Assembly (NCBI RefSeq): GCF_000423925.1
Contig: NZ_AUIX01000003.1
Span: forward strand, 186,001 to 250,000
Direction: 5' to 3'
From: Butyrivibrio sp. VCD2006
GTDB lineage: Bacteria; Bacillota; Clostridia; Lachnospirales; Lachnospiraceae
DNA length: 64,000 nucleotides
Shown: positions 16,626 through 25,573 of the stretch, in pieces
How the letters are laid out: each line of letters begins with the position of its first letter
How positions within the stretch are numbered: position 1 is the stretch's first letter
The notes under the pieces: generated by a model
Database searches by the model: none
What the model saw: only the letters and a program-made list of their open reading frames with translations
Told to the model about the DNA's origin: nothing
Position numbers and translations under genes: made by a program

Positions 16626-17848
16626 TAAAATACTACCTTTTTGAAGGACTTCTTACCTCTCTTAACCATAACTCCGTCACCTGCGAAGGTATCCTTTGAA
16701 TAAGTGGTCTTAAGGTCAGTTACCTTATCATCTCCAAAGGTTACACCACCCTGCTGAACAGCTCTTCTTGCCTCGTTTCTTGTAGGACAAAGACCTGATG
16801 AAACAAGCACCTGAAGGATATCAATAACTCCGTCTCTAAAGTCCTCTTCTTTAAGCGAAACAGCAGGAACATTAGCAAGGTCACCGCCACCTGCAAAAAG
16901 CGCTCTGGCTCCATCCTGAGCCTTCTGTGCTTCCTCTTTACCATGTACAAGCTCTGTAAGCTCAAATGCAAGGATTTCCTTCTTCTCATTGATTCTGGAA
17001 TCCTCCCACTTCTCCATCTCCTCGATCTGCTCGATAGGAAGGAATGTGAGCATCTTAAGACACTTATCTACATCATCGTCGCCTACATTTCTCCAGTACT
17101 GGTAGAAGTCATAGGGTGATGTCTTTTCAGGATCAAGCCAAACGGCATTGCCTGCTGTCTTACCCATCTTCTTGCCCTGAGAATCTGTAAGAAGAGTGAT
17201 TGTCATAGCGTGTGCATCTTTTCCAAGCTTTCTTCTAATAAGCTCAGTACCACCAAGCATGTTGCTCCACTGATCGTCACCGCCAAACTCAAGATTACAG
17301 TTGTATTTCTGGAACATGTAGTAGAAATCATAGGACTGCATGATCATGTAGTTAAACTCAAGGAAGGAAAGTCCCTTCTCCATACGCTGCTTATAGCACT
17401 CAGCACGGAGCATGTTATTAACTGAAAAGCATGCGCCAACCTCTCTAAGAAGCTCGATATAATTGAGGTTCATGAGCCAGTCTGCATTGTTAACCATAAT
17501 AGCCTTGTCCTCGCCAAAATCGATGAATTTCTCCATCTGGCGCTTAAAGCACTCTGCATTGTGGTCAATATCCTCTCTGGTAAGCATCTTTCTCATATCG
17601 GTTCTTCCTGAAGGATCACCGATCATTGTTGTGCCTCCACCAATAAGTGCGATAGGCTTGTTACCTGCCTGCTGCAGTCTCTTCATAAGTGTCAGCGCCA
17701 TGAAATGGCCTGCTGTAAGAGAGTCTGCTGTACAGTCAAAACCAATATAAAATGTTGCCTTGCCGGCGTTCACTAATTCTCTTACCTGCTCCTCATCAGT
17801 TACCTGAGCGATAAGACCTCTTCTTTTAAGTTCCTCGTAAATCTGCAT
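16625..17848 (-). CDS. tyrS: Tyrosine--tRNA ligase
   Basis: Charges tRNA-Tyr. The 407-residue class I synthetase has the catalytic fold at the N-terminus (CTADSLTAGHFMALTLMKR), the tyrosine-binding YMIMQSYDFYYMF, the KMSKS loop as KMGKTAGNA (about 227-235) and a C-terminal S4 RNA-binding domain from about residue 340. The HIGH motif reads TAGH: the first histidine is threonine. AGGAGG precedes the ATG. A canonical tyrosine T-box leader controls expression, and a HAD phosphatase is coupled downstream. Confidence 0.96.
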   Translation of the reverse strand: MQIYEELKRRGLIAQVTDEEQVRELVNAGKATFYIGFDCTADSLTAGHFMALTLMKRLQQAGNKPIALIGGGTTMIGDPSGRTDMRKMLTREDIDHNAECFKRQMEKFIDFGEDKAIMVNNADWLMNLNYIELLREVGACFSVNNMLRAECYKQRMEKGLSFLEFNYMIMQSYDFYYMFQKYNCNLEFGGDDQWSNMLGGTELIRRKLGKDAHAMTITLLTDSQGKKMGKTAGNAVWLDPEKTSPYDFYQYWRNVGDDDVDKCLKMLTFLPIEQIEEMEKWEDSRINEKKEILAFELTELVHGKEEAQKAQDGARALFAGGGDLANVPAVSLKEEDFRDGVIDILQVLVSSGLCPTRNEARRAVQQGGVTFGDDKVTDLKTTYSKDTFAGDGVMVKRGKKSFKKVVF

Positions 17849-17879
17849 TTTGTCCTCCTAAATAAAATAGTTCTGTGCC

Positions 17880-18187
17880 CGGGGACAGGATTAATATAGT
17901 AAACCCCATCCCCCGCAATCTAAAATTGATTACGAAGGACGGGGTTAAATCCGTGTTACCACCTTCATTCGTATGCTGCTCACACAACACACCTCAGTAA
18001 GTACTTGGAAAACATTCCGTATACTCTTCCACACTGTCGCAGGGATCGCGTCACGGCTTACTAGATATTACTCATTCTTCCGTGCAGCTCCCGGAGGTAT
18101 TCGTTTAATGCTTAATTCCGTGCCTCTCACCAACCGGCAACTCTCTGTGGTTAACTCATCAAACTACTTATTCCGTTCTCAGCCTTT
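17880..18187 (-). promoter_or_regulatory. T-box riboswitch leader of tyrS
   Basis: The leader senses uncharged tRNA-Tyr. On the minus strand stem I contains AGAGAG and GGTTGGTGAGAG, and the specifier loop GAATACC places the codon UAC (Tyr) at 18097-18099. The T-box sequence AAGGTGGTAACACGG is at 17951-17965. It is followed by a terminator (17901-17946, AACCCC...GGGGTTT then TACTATATT) that competes with the antiterminator. Everything expected for transcriptional attenuation is present. Confidence 0.93.
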
Positions 18188-18193
18188 AATGAA

Positions 18194-18223
18194 TTATTAT
18201 CAATATTTTTTTCTTCTTGTCAA
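18194..18223 (-). promoter_or_regulatory. tyrS promoter
   Basis: TTGACA (18218-18223), 18 bases, TAATAA (18194-18199), on the minus strand. It begins five bases after the stop of the upstream secreted-protein gene. Confidence 0.65.
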
Positions 18224-18228
18224 GCAAA

Positions 18229-18936
18229 TTAAATTCTTGTCCAGATTGAAAGCTTCTTGAGCTTCTTCTTGAAGAAGGCAGAGCTTGTAATAGGAGCATT
18301 ACCATTTGCAAAGTTTGTAACAGAAGAGCTGTTTGCTGTAACCTCTTTGCCAACTCCTGCATAACCTACAAGATACTTACCATCGTTCATTGAATCATAA
18401 ACAAGTGTAGTCGTCTGATCAAATGCTGTTGTAGTTGTATACCATGCGTTATAACGATTTTGCTTCTGATGGAATGTCTTTCTCTTTACATTAGACTCAT
18501 CAGCACCTGTTCCCTGGTAAAGATCAGAAGGAATGCAGCCTGTATAAGAATCAAGGAAGAGACATGTACCGATAATTCTCTTATTTCTGTATTTGCTTGA
18601 TCTGATGATCTTTACAACGTTATTCTTGATCTTCTTCTCTGTTGACTTAGGCATTGATACATGCATGTTAACAGTAGCCTTAGTATACATTCCCTTATAA
18701 CGGCCAAAAGGCATTGCATCTTCCTTGGTTACAGATGAAAATCTAACCTTCATGTTCTGGTAACCGATACCGGGGAAATATGACTTAGCTGTGTATGTTG
18801 AGCCAGGCTTAGCTCCGGTATTAAGCTTTCCTACAGAATAACCTGCAGCGCTTGCTGTCTGAGGCATGGAAGCAAATGTAATAGCAAATGCAAGACCCAT
18901 ACCGACAATTGTTCTTAGAACTTTCTTCATTTCCAT
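18229..18936 (-). CDS. Secreted protein of unknown function
   Basis: 235 residues with a clear Sec signal peptide (VLRTIVGMGLAFAITFASM, cleavage near QTASAAG at about 28-31). The mature part has many aromatic and lysine residues and two cysteines (C at TCLFLDSYTGC) that could form a disulfide. Near the C-terminus is KYLVGYAGVG, similar to the YLGYAG motif of the protein at 15047-15718. GGAGAGG precedes the start; a second ATG two codons later is also possible. No known domain recognised. Part of a cluster of exported proteins; probably extracellular. Confidence 0.75.
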   Translation of the reverse strand: MEMKKVLRTIVGMGLAFAITFASMPQTASAAGYSVGKLNTGAKPGSTYTAKSYFPGIGYQNMKVRFSSVTKEDAMPFGRYKGMYTKATVNMHVSMPKSTEKKIKNNVVKIIRSSKYRNKRIIGTCLFLDSYTGCIPSDLYQGTGADESNVKRKTFHQKQNRYNAWYTTTTAFDQTTTLVYDSMNDGKYLVGYAGVGKEVTANSSSVTNFANGNAPITSSAFFKKKLKKLSIWTRI

Positions 18937-19022
18937 ACTAATTTCCTCTCCTAACGCAAATCAATTGAGGCAATAAGTCCCTCTCTTATTTCTTGATTCA
19001 CTTAATTTTAACGGTTTTTATG

Positions 19023-19051
19023 ATAACATAAAATTACAAAAAATGTAACAA
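19023..19051 (-). promoter_or_regulatory. Promoter of the 18229-18936 gene
   Basis: TTGTTA (19046-19051), 17 bases, TGTTAT (19023-19028) on the minus strand; leader of about 80 bases. Confidence 0.5.
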
Positions 19052-19063
19052 TTTTTGTAATTT
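19031..19063. promoter_or_regulatory. Perfect 12-bp inverted repeat over the promoter
   Basis: AAATTACAAAAA (19031-19042) and TTTTTGTAATTT (19052-19063) with a nine-base centre. It covers the spacer and -35 of the predicted promoter, as an operator would. The binding protein is unknown. Confidence 0.5.
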
Positions 19064-19106
19064 AAATTCATCCAAAAATATCCTTATTTTGCATTTATAT
19101 AAATAA

Positions 19107-19141
19107 GGGCTGTAAAAATGAGAGATCATTTTTTACAGCCC
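19107..19141 (-). terminator. Terminator of the FN3-like protein gene
   Basis: GGGCTGTAAAAA pairs with TTTTTACAGCCC; on the minus strand it is followed by TTATTTATAT. It lies 88 bases past the stop. Confidence 0.7.
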
Positions 19142-19228
19142 CAAATATTTGTATATGTATTATTTCAACCATTCCCATTAGAAATAAAAGTATCTTATAA
19201 TACAAAACATAACAAAAGTGATAAATTT

Positions 19229-20233
19229 TTAATTCCAAGAATCTGCATACATAAAGCTTGAATATTTGCCATTATTATATGAAATATAATTCATTCCTGA
19301 ATTGTATCTGATTCCATTAGCATCCTTGAATGCCTGTACAAAAACATAATATTTCTTCTTAGGATTGATTTTCTTTTTCTTGAATTTCTTTATTGTGATG
19401 CTCTTAGCACCAGCCTTAAGAGTTTTAACCTTTTTGAATTTGCCGCCCTTCTTAGTAGCCACAAATACATGATAGCCTGAAATATCATCAACCTTTTCCC
19501 ATGATATCTTAAGCTTGCCTTTTGAGCAGTGAACATCCAGTCCAAGACTTACATTACCATATTTCGGTGCTGCACCCGGCTGTGTAAGAAAATACGCTTC
19601 AGGAGACCATTCACCGTATATTCTCTGCTCAGGCCTATCATTGATATCAGTATATGCTCTTACCTGGCACTTATATACCTTATTGTTCTTAACGCCATCA
19701 TGGTAATATCTGGAACTTGGTCTTGTAGTACTTTCGATGATATTTCCTTTTGCATCCATGAACACAGTTTCATATCCATCTGCACATGGCTGGTTATTCC
19801 ATTCATAAACACAACTGTGTGCTGCTCTATACCATTCAGTCTGATGAACGTTAGTCACCTGTGAAGGAGCGCATTTAAACTTTTTGTTATAAGTAATAGG
19901 CCCTAATCGTGAAGTTGTAGTAAGAGCAATATAAGCTATTCCATTTTGAGGCACACTTAATGTATATGATGTGCCGGAAACAGGAGTTGACATTGATTCT
20001 GCCATAGCCTTAGCAGCGTTTCTTCCTTCAATATCATCAATATAGCTGTAACCCAAATATACTGTTTCATTTCCATTTTTTGTCCAAGAAATTGTTATCG
20101 AATTTGTTGTCTGTCCTATCTGTGTAACACTCCCAACAGAAGCTTTAGCAGATGTTTTGCCTGTTGAAAAGACAAGTAAAAAAGCAGCAATGACAAACAT
20201 TGCCTTTGATAGTTTCATAAACTTTTCTTTCAT
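19229..20233 (-). CDS. Secreted fibronectin type III-like protein
   Basis: 334 residues from MKEKFMKLSK (start 20233, AGAGAGGAAAAGGG in front). A signal peptide (AMFVIAAFLLVFSTG, cleavage near TSAKA) is followed by two to three beta-sandwich modules. The first begins VTQIGQTTNSITISWTKNG and the last has KISWEKVDDISGYHVFVATK and YYVFVQAFKDANG, both typical FN3 strands. VYLGYSYID resembles the YLGYAG motif of neighbouring secreted proteins. No catalytic domain is seen; likely an adhesion or cell-surface binding protein. A terminator follows. Confidence 0.8.
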   Translation of the reverse strand: MKEKFMKLSKAMFVIAAFLLVFSTGKTSAKASVGSVTQIGQTTNSITISWTKNGNETVYLGYSYIDDIEGRNAAKAMAESMSTPVSGTSYTLSVPQNGIAYIALTTTSRLGPITYNKKFKCAPSQVTNVHQTEWYRAAHSCVYEWNNQPCADGYETVFMDAKGNIIESTTRPSSRYYHDGVKNNKVYKCQVRAYTDINDRPEQRIYGEWSPEAYFLTQPGAAPKYGNVSLGLDVHCSKGKLKISWEKVDDISGYHVFVATKKGGKFKKVKTLKAGAKSITIKKFKKKKINPKKKYYVFVQAFKDANGIRYNSGMNYISYNNGKYSSFMYADSWN

Positions 20234-20401
20234 TCCCTTTTCCTCTCTATAATAAAAAATTTCGAACATAATACTTATATCACAAAGCTATACTTTTTTT
20301 CAATAATAATTCACGCTCAGCATCGGCATTCCTCGCAGTGATTATCATATTTCATTATCAGACTAAACCTTCTACTCCTAAAATTTGAATATCGAAAAAG
20401 A

Positions 20402-20432
20402 GCTGGAAAAAAGATTTCTCATTTTTCACAGC
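20402..20432 (-). terminator. Terminator of the 20457-21023 gene
   Basis: GCTG-AAAAA pairs with TTTTT-CAGC; on the minus strand it is followed by CTCTTTTTC. It resembles the terminator at 19107-19141. Confidence 0.5.
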
Positions 20433-20456
20433 CCTATGGTGTTTAATTTTTGATGT

Positions 20457-21023
20457 TTATTTTACCTTGAATTTGAATGTAACATACTTGCTGATTGCTG
20501 TTGATGAATTAATATAAATATATGCTGTCTCACCAGCTTCAAGATATAAAGAAGCAGACCTTTTGGTCGTAAATTCCTTATCCTTAGTCTTCCTACTTGC
20601 AAAGTACAAGCCCTTTGTAATACCTTTAGTAACGTTGGTGTCAACATCAAGAGTATCTAAATTATCAGGTGACGTCACCATTGGTTTCATAACCTGCATA
20701 AATCCGCATGCATATCTTCCATTAGCTGCTCGCAAATTTGAAAGCGTAAATGTATATGTTTTAGAAACAGGAGCCGTAAATCTAAGATATGCTCTTGCAT
20801 CATAGCCTTTCTTTTTAATCTTAAAATTATAAGTCTTCTTTGCAATGTTATTTGCTACCGAATCAGCAAAAGCAGTTTCTGAGCTGTAAGATTTAAAACT
20901 CTTAAGCTTCCTGGTTTTAGCTTCTACTGTCATAGGGTTCGCAATTGTTAATGTAAGCGCGAACATCATAACCATCGCTAATAATCTAATAACTCCCCCA
21001 AATTTCTTTACTTCTTTCTTCAT
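20457..21023 (-). CDS. Small secreted beta-rich protein
   Basis: 188 residues with a signal peptide (LLAMVMMFALTLTIANPM, cleavage near VEAKT at about 33-36). The mature domain alternates YLRFTAPVSKTYTFTLSN and ETAYIYINSSTAISKYVTFK, a pattern like the bacterial pre-peptidase C-terminal (PPC) beta-sandwich, but I cannot confirm the family. It would be extracellular. GGAGGG precedes the ATG. With 15047-15718, 18229-18936 and 19229-20233 it makes four small exported proteins within 6 kb. Confidence 0.75.
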   Translation of the reverse strand: MKKEVKKFGGVIRLLAMVMMFALTLTIANPMTVEAKTRKLKSFKSYSSETAFADSVANNIAKKTYNFKIKKKGYDARAYLRFTAPVSKTYTFTLSNLRAANGRYACGFMQVMKPMVTSPDNLDTLDVDTNVTKGITKGLYFASRKTKDKEFTTKRSASLYLEAGETAYIYINSSTAISKYVTFKFKVK

Positions 21024-21087
21024 ACCTTAATTCCCTCCAAAACTATATTTTAAACACCAAGAAAACTATATCAGAAAGGTTTAATCT

Positions 21088-22110
21088 TTACCATCCCTGA
21101 AGATCATTCTCGTCTTTTTTATCTCTGTTCATAAGATCTAGAACAGCTTCTCTCGCAGGCTTGTTATTAAACAGTACTTCATTAACCTGCTCTACAATAG
21201 GCATTTCAACATCAAACTTCTTAGCGAGAGCCAGAGCCGCTGCAGCACTGTTTACACCCTCTACGACCATTTTTATTTCTTTTCTGGCTTCATCAGCAGT
21301 CTTCCCCTGTCCTATGAGAATTCCGGCTCTTCTGTTCCTGGAATGCATTGAAGCACAGGTAACTACAAGATCACCAATTCCGGACAGGCCTGAGAAGGTT
21401 TCATAATCTCCACCCATTGCTGCTCCCAGCCTTGACATCTCTGCAATTCCTCTTGTGATCAGCGCCGCCTTTGCATTATCACCATATCCAAGTCCGTCGG
21501 CAACACCGGCAGCAAGAGCTATAACATTTTTAAGGGCTGCACCTATCTCTATGCCCAGCATATCAGGGCTTGTATATACACGGAAAGTATCAGCCATAAA
21601 TGCGTTCTGCACAGCTCTGGCAGTATCCTTTGAAAATGCACTTACCACAATCGTGGTAGGAAGGTCTTTTCCGACTTCCTCCGCATGAGACGGTCCGGAA
21701 AGCACTGCCACATCTCTTCCCGGAAGTTCATCAAGAATCACATCCGACATAAGCATAAGCGTGTCAGCTTCTATTCCTTTAGAACAGTTTACAATTATCT
21801 GGTGACCCTCATCCTCGCTTCTGAGATAGGGCTGCATTTTCCTACAAACCTCGCGCACAGCAACCGAAGGAACTGTTATCACAATCATGTCCTTATCCTT
21901 GAGTGCGCTCTCAAGATTATCTGTAATTTTGATGCTTCCGTCCAAAATCACTCCCGGAAGCTTATCCTTATCCTCTCTGTTAAGCTTTAATTTTTCAGCA
22001 GATTCCCTGCTTCTGGCCCATATTGTTACATTTTCTCCGTTTTTCCAAAGTCTCCAGGCAAGAGCTATGCCCCAGCTTCCGGAGCCTATGACGGCGATAT
22101 TGTTATCCAA
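21088..22110 (-). CDS. gpsA: Glycerol-3-phosphate dehydrogenase [NAD(P)+]
   Basis: Reduces dihydroxyacetone phosphate to sn-glycerol-3-phosphate for phospholipid synthesis. The N-terminal Rossmann motif is GSGSWGIALAWRLWKNG (residues 8-24). The C-terminal family signature is ALKNVIALAAGVADGLGYGD (about 191-210). The length is 340 residues. The start codon is TTG at 22110, supported by AAGGAGA five bases upstream and by the protein beginning directly at the Rossmann strand. plsY, which uses its product, lies upstream in the same direction, separated by a dispersed repeat. Confidence 0.96.
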   Translation of the reverse strand: MDNNIAVIGSGSWGIALAWRLWKNGENVTIWARSRESAEKLKLNREDKDKLPGVILDGSIKITDNLESALKDKDMIVITVPSVAVREVCRKMQPYLRSEDEGHQIIVNCSKGIEADTLMLMSDVILDELPGRDVAVLSGPSHAEEVGKDLPTTIVVSAFSKDTARAVQNAFMADTFRVYTSPDMLGIEIGAALKNVIALAAGVADGLGYGDNAKAALITRGIAEMSRLGAAMGGDYETFSGLSGIGDLVVTCASMHSRNRRAGILIGQGKTADEARKEIKMVVEGVNSAAAALALAKKFDVEMPIVEQVNEVLFNNKPAREAVLDLMNRDKKDENDLQGW

Positions 22111-22124
22111 GTTAGTCTCCTTTT

Positions 22125-22169
22125 CCCCTCATCCGGCACTTGGTGCCACCTTCCTCTAAATAGGAAGGC
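22125..22169 (-). repeat. Two-hairpin dispersed element, copy 6
   Basis: CCCCTCATCC, hairpin GGCAC/GTGCC, hairpin CCTTCCT/AGGAAGG. It lies between the plsY stop and the gpsA ribosome binding site, ending 14 bases before the TTG start. Confidence 0.9.
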
Positions 22170-22183
22170 AGAGGTATTATTTT

Positions 22184-22837
22184 TTAGTCTACTTTATTCT
22201 TTTTCCAAATATAGGTCTTTCTCTCTTCGCGTCTTAAAAGTCTTCCTATGTTGGTTCTGTGCTGATAGAACGCAAGCGCTGTCATGGCGAAGGCTATAAT
22301 ATACATCTCTATAAGATGAGGCTGTGACATTCCGAGGAGCCCCATCTGTCCCTCAACAACAAGCTGAATGAAAAATACAGCATAAAGGCAAAGTGAACCA
22401 AGTGATACAAAGTGTGTGATATTAAAGGGTATAAGAAATGCCAAAAGTCCGCCTATTATAAAAGTCCACTTAAATGCAACTATATATCCGGCAGTACATG
22501 CAATACCTTTTCCGCCCTTAAACTTCATGTAAAAAGGAAAATCGTGTCCCAAAACGCAGCCTGCGGCTGTATAGATTTTCAACAGATATTTTATATCAGG
22601 ATATCTGTTTCCGAAAACAAGAGTTGTCAGAAGTACTGCAGCAATACACTTAAGCATATCGCCAAATAGAACTGTAAACCCTGCTTTTGCCCCCAAAACG
22701 CGAAGTGTATTTGTTGTCCCCGCATTGCCGCTTCCAACGTTTCTGATATCAACCCCTTTCATTCTGCAGTAAATAACCGCAGTCTGAATAAGACCGAAAG
22801 CATAACCTGTCAGCAAACACAAAACTCTTACAACCAT
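22184..22837 (-). CDS. plsY: Glycerol-3-phosphate acyltransferase PlsY
   Basis: Membrane enzyme that transfers an acyl group from acyl-phosphate (made by PlsX) to glycerol-3-phosphate. The 217-residue protein has about five hydrophobic segments and the three PlsY motifs: GSGNAGTTNTLRVLG (about 36-50), the GHDFPFYMKFKGGKGIACT loop (about 97-115) and HRTNIGRLLRREE near the C-terminus. GGAGGGG precedes the ATG. It lies 39 bases downstream of der and upstream of gpsA, the usual der-plsY-gpsA order. Confidence 0.96.
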   Translation of the reverse strand: MVVRVLCLLTGYAFGLIQTAVIYCRMKGVDIRNVGSGNAGTTNTLRVLGAKAGFTVLFGDMLKCIAAVLLTTLVFGNRYPDIKYLLKIYTAAGCVLGHDFPFYMKFKGGKGIACTAGYIVAFKWTFIIGGLLAFLIPFNITHFVSLGSLCLYAVFFIQLVVEGQMGLLGMSQPHLIEMYIIAFAMTALAFYQHRTNIGRLLRREERKTYIWKKNKVD

Positions 22838-22876
22838 GTAAAATCCCCTCCTGGTCTAAATGCTCATACCGGCATT

Positions 22877-24211
22877 TTATTTATTTTTTTCATTTTTCCG
22901 CTCGCGTATTATGAACTTAAGCGGAGTCCCCTTAAAACCAAATGCTTCTCGTATCTGGTTTTCTATATATCTCGTATATGAGAAATGCATCAGCTTCTTA
23001 TCATTTACAAATATAACAAAGGTTGGCGGTTTAACAGATGCCTGGGTGATGTAGAAAAGTTTTAATATCTTACCCTTATCTGACGGTGGCTGCTGCATAA
23101 CAACTGCCTGCATCATTATCTCATTAAGAACACCTGTAGCCACACGCATCGCATGATTCTCGCTTACAGCATCTATCATATCATAGAGCTTTACAAGGCG
23201 CTGTCCTGTCTCTGCAGAAATGAAGATAATCTCTGCGTAAGGCATGAATGAAAGCACGCTCCTTATGTCTTTTGTAAACTCATTGACTGTCTTATTATCC
23301 TTTTCAATAAGATCCCACTTATTGACCGCAATTATTATTCCCTTGCCTCTGTCATGCGCAATTCCCGCAATCTTGGCATCCTGCTCGGTAACACCCTCGT
23401 CTGCATTTATTACTATAACAGCTACATCAGCACGTTCCACCGCAGTAACTGTTCTGAGGATCATGAATTCCTCGAGCTTTTCCTTTACCTTATTCTTTCT
23501 TCTAAGGCCGGCGGTATCAATAAATGTATATTTCTTACCATTGTATTTGACCTCAGTATCAATGGCATCTCTTGTTGTTCCTGCCACATCAGATACTATA
23601 AGTCTGTTCTCTCCGCAGAGTCTGTTGATGATAGAGCTCTTTCCAACGTTAGGCTTTCCGATTACGGCAACCCTGATTGAATCATCTTCCTCTTCCTCAC
23701 CATCAGAAGCAGTGAAGTTTTTGGTAACCTCTTCAAGAAGATCACCTATGCCCTGCTTATTGGATGCACTGATAGGGAAAGGCTCTCCGATTCCGAGATT
23801 ATAGAACTCATATACATCCATGGAATCTCTTTTGAAGCTATCCACCTTATTTACACAAAGCACTACCGGCTTGCGTGACTTCCTTAGCATATCCGCAACC
23901 TGGGAATCCGCATCCGTAAGTCCCTGCTTCACATCGCACATAAAAATGATGACATCAGCTGTCTCAATGGCAATCTCCGCCTGGGTGCGCATCTGTGAAA
24001 GAATAGTGTCTTTTGTATCAGGCTCAATTCCTCCGGTATCAACAAGTGTAAAGCTGTAATTCAGCCACTCTACATCCTGATAAATACGGTCTCTTGTTAC
24101 TCCGGGAGTGTCCTCAACAATGGAAATATTCTTCCCGGCAACTGCATTGAACAGGGTACTCTTTCCCACATTCGGTCTTCCTACAACCGCAACTATGTTT
24201 TTTCTTTTCAT
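22877..24211 (-). CDS. der: Ribosome biogenesis GTPase Der (EngA)
   Basis: Double GTPase needed for 50S ribosome assembly. The first G domain has GRPNVGKSTLF (residues 11-21), DTGG and NKVD. The second has GKPNVGKSSII (about 184-194), DTAG and NKWD. The C-terminal KH-like domain follows from about residue 355. The length of 444 residues is normal. Its ATG overlaps the stop of the upstream DUF512/radical-SAM gene by four bases (ATGA), so the two are coupled. Confidence 0.97.
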   Translation of the reverse strand: MKRKNIVAVVGRPNVGKSTLFNAVAGKNISIVEDTPGVTRDRIYQDVEWLNYSFTLVDTGGIEPDTKDTILSQMRTQAEIAIETADVIIFMCDVKQGLTDADSQVADMLRKSRKPVVLCVNKVDSFKRDSMDVYEFYNLGIGEPFPISASNKQGIGDLLEEVTKNFTASDGEEEEDDSIRVAVIGKPNVGKSSIINRLCGENRLIVSDVAGTTRDAIDTEVKYNGKKYTFIDTAGLRRKNKVKEKLEEFMILRTVTAVERADVAVIVINADEGVTEQDAKIAGIAHDRGKGIIIAVNKWDLIEKDNKTVNEFTKDIRSVLSFMPYAEIIFISAETGQRLVKLYDMIDAVSENHAMRVATGVLNEIMMQAVVMQQPPSDKGKILKLFYITQASVKPPTFVIFVNDKKLMHFSYTRYIENQIREAFGFKGTPLKFIIRERKNEKNK

Positions 24212-25566
24212 AAACTACCGTCCTGTTTTGTAATTAGTCCCCTTATGAAATCCATACCTCCGCTTTTTATAACGCGGACCTTAACCCCCAATTCTCTCTC
24301 AATATCCGACACTCTTACATCATCTAAAAGATAATCTTCCCCTGCACGAAGTACATTCTGCGGAAGAATCAGAGCATCCCCCAATTTTTGACCCTTTAGC
24401 TGGGCTATTATATCCTGGCCGGTAAGAAGTCCGGTCACAGTTATTCTCTCACCAAAAAAGTTATTGGTGATTTCATGAACATGAACTGTCAGCTCAGGAG
24501 CAGCTTCTGTCAGTTTCTTTGCCATCTCACAGATAAACGGATAAATAAGCTTGCCGCTTGCTGTAGAAACTTCACCCTTAAAGTCCTTAAGCGGAATTCC
24601 ATCTATTCCATTCTCGATGGCGCCCTTAAGTGCTTCGTCAAACTCATCCAAAAGGAGCCGCACCATACCTACTCCGTTTTCAAGCTGACCATAATCGTCA
24701 TATATCTCAGGCCCCGGTATCGGAAGCTGCGCTATCATGTACCATTCATCGGATGCATGTACAAAATGATCACCGTATTCCTCAAAGGATTTGTTCTGCC
24801 AGTACTCAATCTCCTTTAAGACTTCTCTGGCATCATCCTTCTCAAAGGGTTCAAGAGGATAGAGTCCCTCCCTATATTTTGACAGTCCGACGGGAACCAC
24901 CGATACACTCTTAAGATTCGGTCTGTAATTATACAGATCAGTTAAGGATCTGTGAAGCTCTGCTCCATCATTTACTCCCTTGCACAGAACTATCTGGCCG
25001 TTTAGCTCTATTCCGGTTCCGGGCTGGCATAATCTGTCAACCTTTTTTAGAGCCTCACCTGCGAATCGGTTGTTTAACATCTTACACCGAAGCTCAGGAT
25101 TAGTTGTCTGAAATGATACGTTTATGGGAGATAGATGATACTTCAAAATCCTGTCAATATCATTGTCACTCATATTGGTGAGCGTGACATAATTCCCCTG
25201 TAAAAACGAGAGTCTTGCATCATCATCCTTAAAATACAATGTCTCTCTCATGCCCGGAGGCATCTGGTCTATAAAGCAGAAGATACATTTATTACAGCAG
25301 GATCTATAATTGTCCATAAGTCCGTTATCGAACTCAATCCCAAGATCCTCATCATAGTACTTTTCAATTTCAAGCTCCCATTCCTCACCATCAGGTTTCC
25401 TGATGAGAAGTGTAAGCTCTTCATCCTGTACCATGTACTGATAATCAAATATATCCTCTATTGGCTTGTCGTTTATTGCAAGCAAACAATCCCCGGCAGC
25501 AATCTCCAGTTCCTCTGCTATGCTTCCGGGTTCAACCTTTTTTATCAAATGTCCTTTGTTATCCAT
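24208..25566 (-). CDS. PDZ-radical SAM-DUF512 protein (TIGR03279 type)
   Basis: 452 residues. About 1-60 form a PDZ-like domain (HLIKKVEPGSIAEELEIAAG). A radical-SAM-type cysteine cluster follows (CNKCIFCFIDQMPPGMRETL, about 92-111), then the DUF512 C-terminal part. The family is conserved in Clostridia and Cyanobacteria, and its reaction is not known to me. It is coupled to der, a ribosome assembly GTPase, by an ATGA overlap, which hints at an RNA or ribosome role. It appears to lack a leader: TATAAT ends seven bases before the ATG and there is no ribosome binding site. Confidence 0.9.
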   Translation of the reverse strand: MDNKGHLIKKVEPGSIAEELEIAAGDCLLAINDKPIEDIFDYQYMVQDEELTLLIRKPDGEEWELEIEKYYDEDLGIEFDNGLMDNYRSCCNKCIFCFIDQMPPGMRETLYFKDDDARLSFLQGNYVTLTNMSDNDIDRILKYHLSPINVSFQTTNPELRCKMLNNRFAGEALKKVDRLCQPGTGIELNGQIVLCKGVNDGAELHRSLTDLYNYRPNLKSVSVVPVGLSKYREGLYPLEPFEKDDAREVLKEIEYWQNKSFEEYGDHFVHASDEWYMIAQLPIPGPEIYDDYGQLENGVGMVRLLLDEFDEALKGAIENGIDGIPLKDFKGEVSTASGKLIYPFICEMAKKLTEAAPELTVHVHEITNNFFGERITVTGLLTGQDIIAQLKGQKLGDALILPQNVLRAGEDYLLDDVRVSDIERELGVKVRVIKSGGMDFIRGLITKQDGSL

Positions 25567-25573
25567 AGAACTG

